Below, piece after piece: positions 23,801 through 35,800 of a stretch of DNA of 64,000 nt. The position numbers and the translations under genes are program-made. The DNA lies in NCBI GenBank assembly GCA_008694505.1, contig VZDJ01000346.1, positions 12,945,402-13,009,401 of the forward strand. Direction: 5' to 3'. Origin of the DNA: Cyanoderma ruficeps (lineage: Eukaryota > Chordata > Aves > Passeriformes > Timaliidae). The notes under the pieces are model-generated. The model was not told where the DNA came from. It ran no database searches and saw only the letters and a program-made list of their open reading frames with translations. Numbering within the stretch: the stretch's first letter is position 1; each line of letters begins with the position of its first letter.

Positions 23801-25670
23801 TGATTTTTAGCAAGATTGATAGAAAATCCCTTCTGAGTTTAGTTTCTCTTGCAGTAGACATCACTGATGTCTTTAACATCTGACATTTAACATAAAACTT
23901 AAGTATAGTACTGGACAGGCCTGGCTCTGTTTTCAACAGAGTGTAGTAAGGAAGTGCTATGGAGTCTCTTCTTAATGCTAGAAGTCTCCATCTTGGTCTG
24001 CAGAATGATCTGAAGATTCTGTGGCCACTCTGGTGGCTTAATGCATACGTGTAAACACTTGAAAGAGGCTTGTGTAATATTTCAGACTGCCAAACAGAGG
24101 GAAGAGTCCCCCTAATGTTCTGGAGTGTTAATGCTGACTATATTGCAGTGGAACTTTTTGAGAATGGAATGAATGCAGAAAAACTAAGGGTCTAGCTTAG
24201 CCTGCTGTGTCTGGTACCTGTTGGTCCTCAGTAAGACGGAATAATTTTTGTGTAGTAATGGAGTGGTGATCAGTCATGCAGAATTAAGGCATGCAGAAAG
24301 ACAGTGCTGAAGAGTAGGCTATCAGAGCCTGAGAAGTTCCTGTAATCTCTTTTTGCCCATTTTCCAGCAGGTTCTGGGCTGGGGTGCACTGAAATTTTCT
24401 GGTCAGTGATGAATTGGTGGTAGTAGATGATAAACTGCATTTTCAATTAATTTGAGTTAGTTGGAACTCAGTTTCTTCTGCAAATTTTAGGTACCTACCT
24501 GCAACTTCAGACTTTATATTACCAACGAAGTGTTTTGTCCCAGTGGAAGCAGTTAAGCTCACACATTTTTAGCTGATAGCAGCTGCTGTTTGTATTTTTG
24601 CTGGCCTGTTGCTGTGTCTGAGGCGCGGTGAAGGAACTGAATGCAGGTTCCCAGCCTGTAGAGGGCGCGGAGCCGCTGCTGTGCGCGGGAGTCCTGCAGC
24701 TCATCCCGGGAAGAGGAACAGGAGCTGCAGCCATCCCTCGCTTCAGAACTGCACATGAACAGCAGCATTAACAACACCGTGTGGCTTTTTGGAACTTTAC
24801 TGTCTCCATACACTGGCTGCTGTGCATAGCACTTCTTCCCTTCTGCATCAGTTCAGATATGTGGGAAGTATAGAAGTCTGCCACTGTAATGTGGCGAATA
24901 TTATTGCTCTGCGTATTGCTAGACTGACAGCTCTGTCAGCTATCAGGTAGAATGTAAAATAATGGGTGACAATCTCAAAAAAAACCCCAAAGCAGAAAAA
25001 AACTCAAAACTTTGGAGCTGCTGCTGAAAGCATTAGATAAATTTTTAGTTTTTGCTGTAGGCCTTACAATTGTCCTATGCTCTCACTGATTCACTTACTC
25101 CAAATCTTTGAGAATCTAGTAGCTTTTAAATTGCAGAATAATTGAACAAATATTACTGCCTAAAACTAGATTGAATTGGGTTGGATGTTATGAAAAGGTT
25201 CTTCACCTAGAGGGTGATCACTGGAGCAGTTTCGCCACAGCACCAAGCTTGCCAGAACTGTTTGAGCAACACCCTCAGGCATATGGAGTGATTTATGGGG
25301 ATGGTCCTGTGCAGGCCAGGAGTTGGACTTTGAAGATCCTTGTGGGTTCCAGCTCAGAATATTCTGCAATTCTAGATGAATCTGAAAAAATTCTTCAGCT
25401 CAGTAAAAGAATGACTGTTCTATTGACAATAGACTGAAGCTCTGTTTTTATTAGTTGTAATAATCTATGTATTGACAGGAACTTAAGATATGACCATGCT
25501 GAAAATTGAGTGTGTGTTATTTAGCAATTCATGTTTTCTTTAATTACAGACAACAGAAGATAGCAGAAAGGGAAAAAAGAGCAGCAGAACAACAGCGAAA
25601 GAAGATGGAGAAGGAGGCACAAAGGCTAATGAAAAAGGAACAAAACAAAATTGGTGTAAAACTGTCGTAA
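14815..25670 (+). CDS. EBAG9: EBAG9 (RCAS1), spliced, six coding exons
   Basis: EBAG9 is a small membrane-anchored protein of the Golgi and secretory pathway. It has been reported to restrain regulated exocytosis and glycan maturation. Coding exons are 14815-14897, 18277-18355, 18562-18720, 20666-20773, 21799-21890 and 25550-25670. They sum to 642 nt, that is 213 residues plus TAA, equal to the human length. The N-terminus MAITQFRLFK precedes a hydrophobic stretch (about residues 11-22) with Cys12, Cys14 and Cys27, matching the anchored, palmitoylated N-terminus of the family. The middle is acidic and Trp-rich (around residues 55-65 and 150-170). The C-terminus (about 172-209) is a charged, Glu/Lys/Gln-rich helix typical of a coiled coil, ending NKIGVKLS. 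All introns are GT-AG. The start is the first ATG of exon 2 with a good context (TTACCATGG). No truncation or frameshift is seen. Confidence 0.97.
18277..18355 (+). CDS. EBAG9: EBAG9 exon 3
   Basis: The acceptor TTTTTTTTCAG lies just before 18,277 and the donor GTAATT at 18,356. It completes Arg28 and encodes SGRGRKLSGDQITLPTTVDY and on to VPKQ, near-identical to the mammalian protein. It ends on a codon boundary. Confidence 0.96.
18562..18720 (+). CDS. EBAG9: EBAG9 exon 4
   Basis: The acceptor TTATATTTAG is followed by 53 whole codons and the donor GTAAGT. It encodes the acidic DWSSWDEDAPTSVKIEGG segment and DYFKDMTPTIRKTQK. An AT-rich stretch with repeated TATTAACTTGTA lies just upstream. 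Confidence 0.96.
18721..20665 (+). other. EBAG9: EBAG9 intron 4
   Basis: Holds a CR1 fragment (19,300-19,506), a 10-bp-arm palindrome at 18,855-18,877 and a 69-codon open frame at 20,024-20,233 that I could not assign. No additional conserved exon is recognised. Confidence 0.6.
19300..19506 (+). mobile_element. CR1 LINE 3' fragment, plus orientation
   Basis: Diverged but typical CR1 3' region: 'gaatagattaccagagaag', 'catctctggaagtttttaag', 'gaggccccttccaacctgaa' and a terminal 'tcctatgaact'. Truncated at the 5' side. Boundaries are approximate. Confidence 0.85.
20666..20773 (+). CDS. EBAG9: EBAG9 exon 5
   Basis: The acceptor TATTTTCAG is followed by 36 whole codons and the donor GTAAGT. It encodes IVIKKREPLNFGIPEG, then SSRLAATQDIPFIHQS. 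Confidence 0.96.
21799..21890 (+). CDS. EBAG9: EBAG9 exon 6
   Basis: The acceptor TGTTTCAG and donor GTAACT bound 92 nt encoding ELGDLDTWQENTNAWEEEED and AAWQAEEVLR, the acidic Trp-containing block leading into the coiled coil. It ends 2 nt into a codon completed by exon 7. Confidence 0.96.
21891..25549 (+). other. EBAG9: EBAG9 intron 6
   Basis: A 3.7-kb intron with GTAACT donor. It contains a small CpG-dense patch around 24,610-24,740 and a CR1 fragment at 25,168-25,375 shortly before the last exon. No extra exon is recognised. Confidence 0.6.
25168..25375 (+). mobile_element. CR1 LINE 3' fragment, plus orientation
   Basis: Typical CR1 tail: 'gggttggatgttatgaaaag', 'cttcacctagagggtgatca', 'gatggtcctgtgcaggccag' and 'gatccttgtgggttccagct'. 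An 88-codon open frame within it is a repeat remnant. Confidence 0.9.
25550..25670 (+). CDS. EBAG9: EBAG9 exon 7, coding part and stop
   Basis: The acceptor TTTAATTACAG is followed by 40 residues of Lys/Glu/Gln-rich coiled coil, ending NKIGVKLS then TAA. The stop position matches the known family C-terminus. Confidence 0.96.
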
Positions 25671-26560
25671 CAGAAACCATGCAGTAATGGCAGTGCCAGT
25701 GAAGAAAGAATTTCAGCTCCACAACATATGTATTGGTATTGATTTAACTATTTATAGGACTTCAACACACTGCTTGGTTTCAATGCATTCTTCAGGTCAT
25801 CTTGGAAGCCAGGATTTTCCCAAAATACCTTGAACTACTGGTACGTGGTTCTTAAAGGAGAAAAGCCCCACAGAAAATCATGCCTTGATGGAATGTTTCC
25901 TGCAATAGTTCTTTTCCAGCACCCTTCTTTGCAGCAAAAGTGATTGACAAGGATGTTGATTGAAAAACACTCTTAATGAACAGCTCAAGCCTAGAGGAAA
26001 GAATGTAAATATTGAGTGGTGGGAAATCTACCTGTATTGTCTGTGCTTACCTGAAACATGTAATTAAACAGTTTTAAAGAACTCTTTGCTTCCTGCCTGA
26101 TGAAAAAGTCTGCTTTTGCTCTTTTATCAAAGTATTTGTAAATACTTGAAAGTTTTCTATGGGAGATCATATTGACATGTGTAGAAGAAAATAATTTACT
26201 ATGGATGACCTGCAGCTCAAAATGTGCTCCTGATGGGTTATGCAGCTGAACACTGAAAGTGGGTTTCTTGTTACTTTGTCACTTGCAGCTTCCTGTGCTC
26301 CCATTTAGAGGTGACACTGCAATGACTACCAGCAGTGGCATCATTACACAGGAGTGGTGCACCTTTCCTACAAAGGCTTACATGAATGTAAGGGAGCATT
26401 TTAATCACTTACTTGTATTGGTAAATTTGTATTTCTAGCAGAAATTCTTATACTTCCTACAGATAGGAATCCTCACACCTTATAGTTGTTGCATAGTTAG
26501 TGTAACTGAGAAAAAAAAATGTGTCTTCCTGCTAATAAAGCTAGTGTAAAAATTCTCAGT
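25671..26560 (+). other. EBAG9: EBAG9 3' UTR, end approximate
   Basis: Non-coding continuation of the last exon. A proximal ATTAAA (26,063-26,068) and a distal canonical AATAAA (26,534-26,539) are both present. The distal one probably marks the main end, about 20 nt downstream. Two alternative lengths (about 0.4 and 0.9 kb) are therefore plausible. Confidence 0.6.
26534..26539 (+). terminator. EBAG9: EBAG9 polyadenylation signal AATAAA
   Basis: Canonical hexamer within the sequence following the stop, on the gene's strand. A weaker ATTAAA at 26,063-26,068 could give a shorter transcript. Confidence 0.6.
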
Positions 26561-29500
26561 TCAGTTACAAGCACTTTTCAAACTCCATTTTTTGCACACT
26601 TCCTGTATGTGTTTACTCTGTAATTCCCCTGGTGAAGTGTGAATGGTAAATGTGCAGTAGAAGGCAACAGTGCTTTTATGAAGAAGTTCAGTGTCTGCTG
26701 GAAAGAGGTGGATGGGAGGAGGGGGGAGTCTGTGTGCTTCTAATGTCCAGCCCAGTTCTGCCATGTGGGTGCTGTTATCCCTGATTCATGGGTTGTATGC
26801 GTCTCTTACCTTATGACAGATGAGTGATGTCAGCACATTTTGCACATGAGACTTGTTTCCTGTTCATCCAGGGGACAGCACAGGAAGTGTCAGCTGTAAC
26901 AGAATGGGAAGGGAAGAGAGGGCGTGTAACTAGATCTTTCCTGCCTACAAAAATAGAATTCGCAATTAAGTTCTAGTAGGTTTTGGCACAAGTTTTGCTT
27001 AGAGTATAAGTAACTGAGAAAACAAAACAGAAAGAATTAATTTTAATGGCTTTAGTCATGGAGAAAAGTTTTTAAAAATGTTAAGTGTACTTGTCATATA
27101 GGTTGAAGTCTTGCACAAGTCAGCTGATTTGACAGCCATTTTCAGATGTTAAATTTTAAAATATATTTTGAAGCCAACACTGCCATGCCTGTTTTCTGCA
27201 CAAGTGTTCTGGCTGGAGTAGAACAGATGACTTCAAGTGCAGACTTCAGTGCAGCAGTACAGCAAGCAATTCTGTTCCTACTGCACATCTCCAAAGTGTC
27301 TGACAAGGGATGGGAGATGAGAAAGTTTATGAATAAGATTTAAGAACAATCTGTTTCTCCTTTTAACAGCACTCAAGAAGCAAGGAGGTATCTTGTCACA
27401 ATTCTTTCACTATTGCTGACACAGGGCAGGGAAACTGGCTATCTACTGCCTGTTCAAAGTGAAATCTGTTGGAAGCTATGACACATTTTTTAGACAATTA
27501 GTGGCTACTGTTGCTATTTTTGAGAAATAGAAAATAGATGTAAATCAATACTATTTATTAAAAATAACAACAGGTGGGTCAGTTACTAAGTTGCAAACAA
27601 AGTCCCATAATACATCATGAAAGCACACCTGATCTTTGAGCCTTCAGCCACTTTAAAAACCCTTGAGTTCTGCCACCTTTTTCTTGGGAGTCCTCCTGCA
27701 TTGCTTTTCCCTCCTGTGTACTGCTTTGCTGTTCTTCCTTCCATCTACCTGCCAAACTTCAGCACAGTTGCTCTAGAGATTCTTCTCATCTCTGCCCTAT
27801 GTTCACATGGTTCCAGTAGGGAGGATACCACTCTTGGAGGAAATCTCTTGAATGCTGGTAACCCATACATTATTACTGGTTTATCTTTTTCCTGTGTGCT
27901 CTCTTCTTTCCTCCTTCTTGATATCTTCATTTTTATCCTTAATAAATAAGAAAACACTTTTGCTAAACTTACTGAGGCTGCTGCTCTCATACTCTGTTTT
28001 CCATTAGTATGAGTTTATTGAGGATCCTGTACAGCTCTGCATATACTTCTTGTCTTTCCTTCCTGCTGCCTCCTTTTCTCTTTCATATTTTGGTTGGTGG
28101 CCATGTGCTTTTTTTTTTTTTCCCTTTCTTGGCTGAAAGCTGGACTTGATTGCTTTCACTGATATTCTTGATTGTGAAGGATTGACCTGCCAGGATGACT
28201 GAAAAATCATCCTTTCCTCAACTGTGCTGTAGTTGTTCATCCTTGCCAGGTCCTACGTTCATTTGTCTGAAAGGATTTGGAGCAAAATGCTCACTTCTTA
28301 TATAAGGCATATGTAAAACAGTGCTAAATATGTTTCTGGAGTTTGGGGTTAAGAGAGAGCTGATTTGCAGGGAAGGGAAGAAGAAATGTGTAATTATAAG
28401 TTAGGAACAGCCTTGTGAAAAGAACAAAAGCAAGGGTGAGAAGGGGCAAGAGGCAGAAATTGATGCACAGGAAGTTCCACCTCAACATAAGGAAAAACTT
28501 TACTGTGTAGTTGAATGCACAGATTGCCCAGAGATGTTGTAGTCTCCCTGCCTGAAGATACGCAGGAACTGCCTGGATGCAATCCTGTGCCATGTGCTCT
28601 GGGATGACCCTGCCTGAGCAGGGAGGTTGGACCAGATGTCCCACTGTGGTCCCTTCCAACCTGATGCATTCTATGATTCTGTGAATAGGATAGAGATGAA
28701 TCTCTGGGGAAAGAAGGTCAAATGCTTGAGCCTCAATATTTTCAGCAGCAGGGCATTTACATACCTCTTAAGCTGAATATGAAAGAAAGGTTTTTTGGTT
28801 TTTTTTCCTGGATTAGAAAGAAAATGCATAATGGGATTATGAACATGCGTCCCTTCAGGCCAGGAAGGAGCTGACTTGGTTCCTATGCCCTGAGTCTGAA
28901 TGGAAGCATCCACAATTTTACCCAGAGCATATGAGCTGCATGTCCTCTTCACCTGCATGTTTTGAGGTAAGACTTTTCCAGTGGGGTACGGATGAGGGTA
29001 TGAGCATTTTCTAAACTCAGAAAGAAAAGATGGGAGTTTTTATTGAACTGTTTGGAGGCTGATGGTCCTCCCCTAGCTGTGTACAGCACCAGCAAGATTC
29101 AGGTGAGACATGACTGAGACTCAGGTGTAGTATTACAGGGAAAAAGCGAAGTTGGTATGCTTGGAGGAACAAATGGCATATCCTCTCTGGATCGTGGAAC
29201 AAAGACCAAAGTCTGAGACTGCTGCATTATAGTAATTCAGGTGTGTTTTAACAAAGGGCATCTTGAGCTTTCCGTGTCCTTGCAGTATGGAGGAGGAAAG
29301 GTGGAGGCTTAGAAGCAAACTGAATTTTGGATAGAGATGAGAGCAAAGGCTTTTATCAGGAATGTGATTGGAATGCTCTTGCTGACCATAGTATTTAAGT
29401 GCCTTAGGAGAGTTGAACTGACTGAAGAATCTTAAGGGCAAAAGGAAACTTTGACATTGTTCTGGTTATGAGATCAGCGTATTGGCATATTAAAGATAAG

Positions 29501-30844
29501 TGTATGTTTTTGCCACTTTGTTGCCTCTTGCTGCAAAACCCCCCCACGTGGTCACCTCTGAGTGCATCTAGAACTAAAGATCACTTTTTTCTCTAAATTA
29601 TGGTGCATTTCACTGTCACTCAAAGCAAAGATCACTTAGTATGGCTGTGAAAGAAAAATCTAACATTGTAATGAAGTTGGTAACATCAGGTAAAAAATAC
29701 TGCTCTCTTGGCATTGCACATATTTTGATGTAGGAATACAATTTTCTGTAATGTGTTTCAGTCCCAAGAAGAGACCTCAGGAATTATGAAATTCCATGGT
29801 TGTGTAAATTTTACATTAATAATACCTCTATCTGGTAATTTTGGCCCTAGTGTCCCTATAATTTAAAAGCTTTTGAAAGTGACATTTGAGCAATACACAT
29901 TGCAGCAGTGTCACAAGGCAAGCCAGATGGCTGCAGGCATCCAGAAAGGCGTGAGAGCATGGGAGACAAAGTTATGGCAAGGCAAGCAAGATGCTCTCAT
30001 GTCCATCTCTGTTAGATGGGGATTCTATTACTTCAAATCATCTGTTAGAGTTCTCTTCCTTAATATAATGCTTAATGAAGCCTCTAGAATCTCTACTGCA
30101 AACACAAAGTAATTCCCCATCCAGGCGTCACAGGGACATGAAAGGTGTGTAAGCATTGGTATCACCCTCCTGAGTGTTGCCAATGCTCCCCACACATGGC
30201 CAATTATACTCCTTTGTGGATTACTCATAACTTCCTTCCCAAAAGCTGCAGAGCAATACATGGCACTGTCAGGCTTCCTGGGATCCCTTCAGTGGGTCTC
30301 ACAAGGAAATTGTACACTTACTTTGCTGAGGGGAAAACGAGGCCAGTGAGGTTTAAATGGCCAGAGGTGTTGAAAGCTTGAGTGGAGCCAGACAGACCTC
30401 ACTGTTTAGCCTGTTGGGTAGCATTGCTGTCTTCTGATCTATCCACAGATCTTAGGTTTTGGATATGGAGAATTCAGTGCATGCACACTGAGACCACGAC
30501 TGTCAGATGGGTTAAATGCCAGAAAGACTGATATTGTTCTGGGATTGCAGTGCTGAGGAGTTACAGGTTTCCAGATGATTGCACTGGGTTAAAGATTAGG
30601 TCACTTACATTTGTGAATGCAGTGTGAGGCAGAAAAGCAGGTTGTGTGTGCAGCTGCAGCCCAGCTGGAGCCTTTAATCAGCCTGGTGAGTGCTTACACT
30701 TGGAACTGTACTCAGGTTTTCTCAGTCTAATTCTGTTTGCCTGGAACAGTACCCAGCGCAGTACCTCCCTTAGCTTGGCCTATACCTGACAGCTCAGCTG
30801 GAATGGGGTATTTTTTTATGCTTTTCTACAATAAAAGACTCACA
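26561..30844. other. Intergenic gap between EBAG9 and SYBU 3' ends
   Basis: About 4.3 kb between two convergent genes. It contains one CR1 fragment (28,436-28,683). Open frames up to about 110 codons on both strands show no family resemblance and no splice framing. No RNA gene is recognised. Confidence 0.5.
28436..28683 (+). mobile_element. CR1 LINE 3' fragment, plus orientation
   Basis: Typical CR1 tail: 'ggaagttccacctcaacata', 'agattgcccagagatgttgt', 'ggttggaccagatgtcccac', 'gtcccttccaacctgatgca', ending with the terminus 'ttctatgattctgtgaa'. The 3' terminus is intact and the 5' side truncated. Confidence 0.95.
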
Positions 30845-31795
30845 CATTTGACATGTCTATCATGCTTTACTGAACTTGTGATTATAAAGGTAATTTACAA
30901 TAAAGCAATTAAATAAACAATAAGTTAAAACACAATACATTTATACATATTATTTCAAAGGGCTCAAAAGACTATCAGTTCCAATACATAAAGACTTTAG
31001 AACATTAAGAGTCAAAGTGTATCCACGCCTATACTTACCATTGTAACAAGTGTTAAGACTCCCAACAATTTTTGGTTACAGTCCCTGTATACGCACAAGA
31101 CCAGTGAAATGCTCAAGCAATTGCACATTTGAGAAGAGCACTACATGAGACAGGCACAAACAATGTGCTGGAAGCTGCCTGGGGAATACAGGTTTTACCT
31201 CTAAATTGAACTGACACTTGGGACAACAAATGGAAAGCGCTAGCATGCTTTCTGGAGCACAGGTGTGATACCCTAAGGGAAGGTTAGTGCCGTCTACAGA
31301 AATACCCCACCTTTCTCTGGCCATTTTGTTCCCTCGTGCATCTCACACTACCCTTGAGCCAGTGCAAAGTGCTCATACATTTGCTCAGTGAACCATCCAG
31401 GGAGGGTGACTGAACTTAACTCTAGCTCAGCAGTGGAACATGAAAGAGCACTGGGCACGAATTCCTGGTTCCTCTGGTTATGTTCACTGTGCAGATGTGC
31501 TGGCACCAGAATGTCACCAGCAAAGGGGAGGGACATGGTGCCTGCGAGCAGGAGGACTATTTCTGTAGGCAGCAGTACTGTTAAAAACATCTTGTGGAAG
31601 TAGGAGGTTCAGCTTATATTTTTTTTTTAATTTATTTTGAAGCAAGGAACATGTTTTTGAACTGATTTATAGTGCAAATCAAATAGTCAAAAGCAAATTA
31701 TGGACTCTGCCAGAATATACAGTAACCTTTTATGATCTATCTCATCCCTCTTTCTCTCTGCCTCAGCCAGTTGGTGCCGAGGGACAGGGCAGACT
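30845..31795 (-). other. SYBU: SYBU 3' UTR, end approximate
   Basis: Non-coding continuation of the last SYBU exon on the minus strand. Two candidate ends are visible. The proximal one is an overlapping ATTAAA/AATAAA pair at 31,636-31,626, about 160 nt after the stop. The distal one is an AGTAAA at 30,871-30,866 followed by a GT-rich stretch. The span given assumes the distal site. Confidence 0.45.
31626..31636 (-). terminator. SYBU: Proximal SYBU polyadenylation signals
   Basis: On the minus strand AATAAA and ATTAAA overlap directly, next to a long A-rich stretch. It would give a very short 3' UTR. The distal AGTAAA at 30,871-30,866 is the alternative. Confidence 0.4.
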
Positions 31796-32894
31796 TTAGG
31801 TTTTGACACTGAAGGGTGTTCGGCGTAAAGAGTGCAGGGCCACCAGGCAGCAACCACGAAGCAATGCTCCAATATTGTAAATAGGATCTGTTCCTCCTCT
31901 CTGAGTACTCAAAGCCCACACAATAGTTGGTACAACAGGGGCTGCTACAGCCAGAAGATCCCCGAGGAGACTACTGCTCCAGTATCTCCTCTTTATTCCT
32001 GTATTAACATACTCAAAGGCTTCATCATCATGAGTTTCTGTAAAATCAAGTTCTTTCATGAAACGGTTTTCATTAACTCTGTGCTCCACCTTCCTGCATG
32101 GAGACTCCATAGGAGACAAAAGGATGGCAGAATTGGGATCACTTGGAGTTAAGTCCACTATGATACCAGAATCACTGAAGCTTCCAAGAGAAAAGTCACC
32201 CAATTCCTTCAGTGAAGAAGGTGGGCTTAGAGGAGAGGTGTCTTGAGCTCTGAAGAGGTTTTGAATGAGCTGCTCCACATCTAAGCTGTATGGCACCACA
32301 TCAGTCTGGATGGCCTGTTCTACCGTCATGTTGCTTTTTTCTTCCTCATGGCAGTAAGTTAGGTTTCCATCCAGAATGATTTTAAGCATCTCTTTATTTA
32401 CAGCAGCACTGAAGGGAGCTGGATCACCCAACTCAGAGGTTGTGGTGGTCAGACTCTCTCCAGATGCGTCAGTCCCGTTAGCTCTGTCCTCACTAAGCAG
32501 CAGATCACTGTCTGCCACCTCCTCCAGACCTTGGTCCTCTGTGATGGGGCTGTCTGGGGGGGTGGCACACAACGCTAACAGCTTCCCCTCTGCGTCGCTC
32601 GTGTACTCCAGGCACTGCTCATCCCTCCCAGAGTGCTTCTGAGCCATCTCCATGCTCTGCAGCAAAGATTCCAGTTTCTTGTTTTGAATGTTTATGTCTA
32701 TGAAGTATTTCTGAATTTTTTTGTCTTTCTCAGCCAAGCTGTTTTTCATGCTTTCAATAACCTGCTTAAGTTGTTTGATTTCGCTTCTTGCTTCCTTTAA
32801 GGCCAGCTCTGCCTCCACACGATTGCACTCTTCTTCAATCCAGTCTTCCCTCATCCGTCCCAGCTGAGCTTTAAGCTCTTCTATTTCTGTTTCC
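31796..32894 (-). CDS. SYBU: SYBU last coding exon (coiled coil to tail anchor)
   Basis: The acceptor CTACAG precedes 32,894. 1,099 nt encode ETEIEELKAQLGR, the core coiled coil (MREDWIEEECNRVEAELALK), an acidic low-complexity middle, QTDVVPYSLDVEQLIQ, DLTPSDPNSAILLSPMESP, the hydrophobic anchor and the terminal LRRTPFSVKT. It matches the final exon of mammalian syntabulin throughout. Confidence 0.97.
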
Positions 32895-35800
32895 CTGTAG
32901 CAAAATAAAAATGATGTAACACTTCTGCTGACTGCTCAGTTAAAGTCAACATGAAGCCCCACCACACAGCTATGGCTCTGCTGCTGAGATGCTCCAAGAA
33001 GGAAGCAAATTTCTCCAGGTGCCATTTGTGGCCATCTCTGAGAGAGCCAAGATATGCCAGATGATTGCTAATGGGAGTCAGTGACCTCCCCACAAAACCA
33101 GCAGCCTTGTGGGCTGTGCCATGATCCTGGACAATTTGAGACACAAATGGTGATCTCCAGGTCAGGTCTAACCAGTGCAGTGCTTAAAATCTCCCCTACT
33201 GCCTCACCCTGGGGGAAATGGGAAGCAGCTGCCTGGATGCATCCCCAATGCCTGCCAGCAGCTGGTCACTTACTGCCAGAGCCAATGCTGCCCTCAGGGA
33301 GCTCAGGTCTGCAGGCACAGGGCTGGCTTTCCCCAGCAGGGAGCCAGAAGCTGCTGCAAGCACATGGGGAGCAAGCGGGGGAGAGGGGACTCCTGTGTCA
33401 GTTCCTGGCCTTGCAGATGCAGAGGAAGAGTACAGGGTCCCTGGAGCTCCGTCTTGGGCTCCATTCAAACAGCCCTTTGTGCCCTCTTGGGTTGTCCGTG
33501 CTGGAAATCCAGCTCACAGAGTGCAGTTTTGGTAAAAGAGACATTGTTGCTGTGTAATGCACGTTGTCCCTTCTTTACTCACCATCCACACAAAGGGCTA
33601 TTGTGAAAAATTCAGTATATAAGTGACAAAATCACAAATGGGCACAGTGGTTTGGGTATGAACTTCTCTTTCACTGGGGAGAAGGGGGACATTTGGAGTC
33701 CTACTTCACTGAGAGAGGTAGAACAGGACACTAAGGTAATACATGCTGGCAGGTAGAAACTGTTCTATGTATAAAAGTTCTCAATCTAAAACAGACTTGT
33801 AAAAAGTTGTCTCTTTAAAGTATTCTACTGTGAAAGTTCCAAAAAGGAAAAAAAGACAGCTGTAATTATACATAAACTCATTGTTTTGCATCTCCTTAGT
33901 ATACTCTGAAACCTGAAAGACTGAAAACAAGCTAATCAGACTAATTGTGTTTCAGATTTCTTGATGGAAACTTTATTGATCAAGAAATGAGTAAAAACCA
34001 CTCAGGATTCCCACCCCTAAATGTTCCCAAGTAAATCTTTCTGACTTCTGAAGTGAGGTTTACCTTTCTTTAAGTTTGCTTTCAGATTCCTTCAGCTTGG
34101 TTTTCAAATGCCGTACTGCCACTTCTTTCTGCTGCAGAGGAGTCAAATACTGCTCTGGATTTTGTGGCTTAATGCTGTGATTGTCACCACAAGAATTGTA
34201 TCTCCCTGATCGCCTGAAAAAACCCAAAACAAACCATCACATAACATCACTCTTACAGTTCTTAATTCCTGACAAAATGAAAAACATCCCACTGACTGAT
34301 AAATGCAAAGCCCCAGATGAGGGGCTCCTCAGCATCCACACAAGTTACTTCACCTTGCAAATCAAAGTACTCGAGGAAACAGCTGATTTATAGCTACAGT
34401 GAAAAAGTTACTATTTATTGTGCTTGGCTGCAGTGTCATTACATCAAATGAGGCTTTAACTTTAAAATACCTGGCCATTCCCTCACCCCAAATGGGAGGT
34501 GTGCCCAAGAGCAGGCAGGGCAAGGGCACCCATCCACAGCCCAAAGACTGAGTTCAGCTCCACACAGGAGTTATAAAGCTGAGCACACTGAAATCTACAC
34601 TCATCCTGCCTAGCTTTGGGTGTACATCTTACATGCTTGGCTACTTAGTTGTCTGGGAGAGAGGGCAACAGCAGCAGCAGGGTGGCCATTTCTTCTCTGC
34701 AGTGTGTCACATATTCTGGCAGGTATCCGTGTTCTTTCCTGTACAGGAAACTGCACTCCTTAGGGAGGTGCCTAAGGCTAGGCAGGGTGAATTTTCACCC
34801 AAGTGTATCATGTTTCCTACACTACCCCACCCAACTCTCTTCAAAGTGAAAAGAACCCTGCAACAAACAAACCAGTGCATCCTCATGACAACTGATGGCA
34901 TAAAATGCACGAAATAGTCTGCCTTGGAGTGAAAATCAACTGCAAGGGAGTTTGCCATAAAGTAAACTTGAATTTTACAGTGATGAAACAATAAAGCTTT
35001 TACATGGTATGGAGAACCTTGCTGACTGTTAAGTCACCTATACAAGACATCACAACTGTGGTGAGGAGCAAGAAGACCTGCATGGCAACTCCTACAGCTG
35101 ATTCCACACTACAGTGCAGAGAGGGTCAATATACCCAACACCAGGAGGCTGAAACACAGACTTGCCTCATCACTGGACTGCTGTCACTTCCCTTGTATGA
35201 GCCCGAGTTGCTGCTGCTGGCTGAAGAAGCCCTGTAACTCTGATGGATGTTAGCAGGACTCAGATGGTTTTTGCACAGTGTTGATGAAGCATCCTTTCCA
35301 TGTGAAGCAGGTGGACTGGCTCCAGACTTGTAGGATAAGGATCCATTATTCCGACCATAAGGACCGCGACTGAAGAAGAACCAAAATGGTGAACACATTA
35401 TTCTCATCACACAACCCATTATGTGTCTTATTTTACACACAAAGTTCTCTAAACACTAAACCAGAGAGATAACTGTGAGTGGCTGGAAAGAAATAAAGTT
35501 CTGACATGATCAGCCACTGCATGTTCTTTCACTGGCAGGGGGCTCTCAGCCTGAATTATGTGTTCTAAGGAAATCTCAGCCATTTTACATCTCTCTGTGG
35601 ACTGCACTGTTCCCAGTGACTCCATCAGATCATCCACGTTCCCTGAATCTTTGACTCTGTTAAGTAATGAGAGGCCTGTGGTCTGGACTAATGCCAAAAG
35701 AACCACACTCCAGCTTTCCCTGGCCAGGCCTGCAGAGTGGTGCCTGTGCATGGAGGGCTGCTCTAAGACTGCTTTCATGCTCCTCGGCAGGCAGCCTGAG

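Noticed and set aside
25171..25437. 88-codon plus-strand frame near the last EBAG9 exon
   Set aside because: Lies within a CR1 3' fragment, which is non-coding tail sequence.
33081..33606. 158- and 143-codon plus-strand frames in the last SYBU intron
   Set aside because: Overlapping frames in moderately GC-rich intron DNA without homology, promoter or splice evidence.
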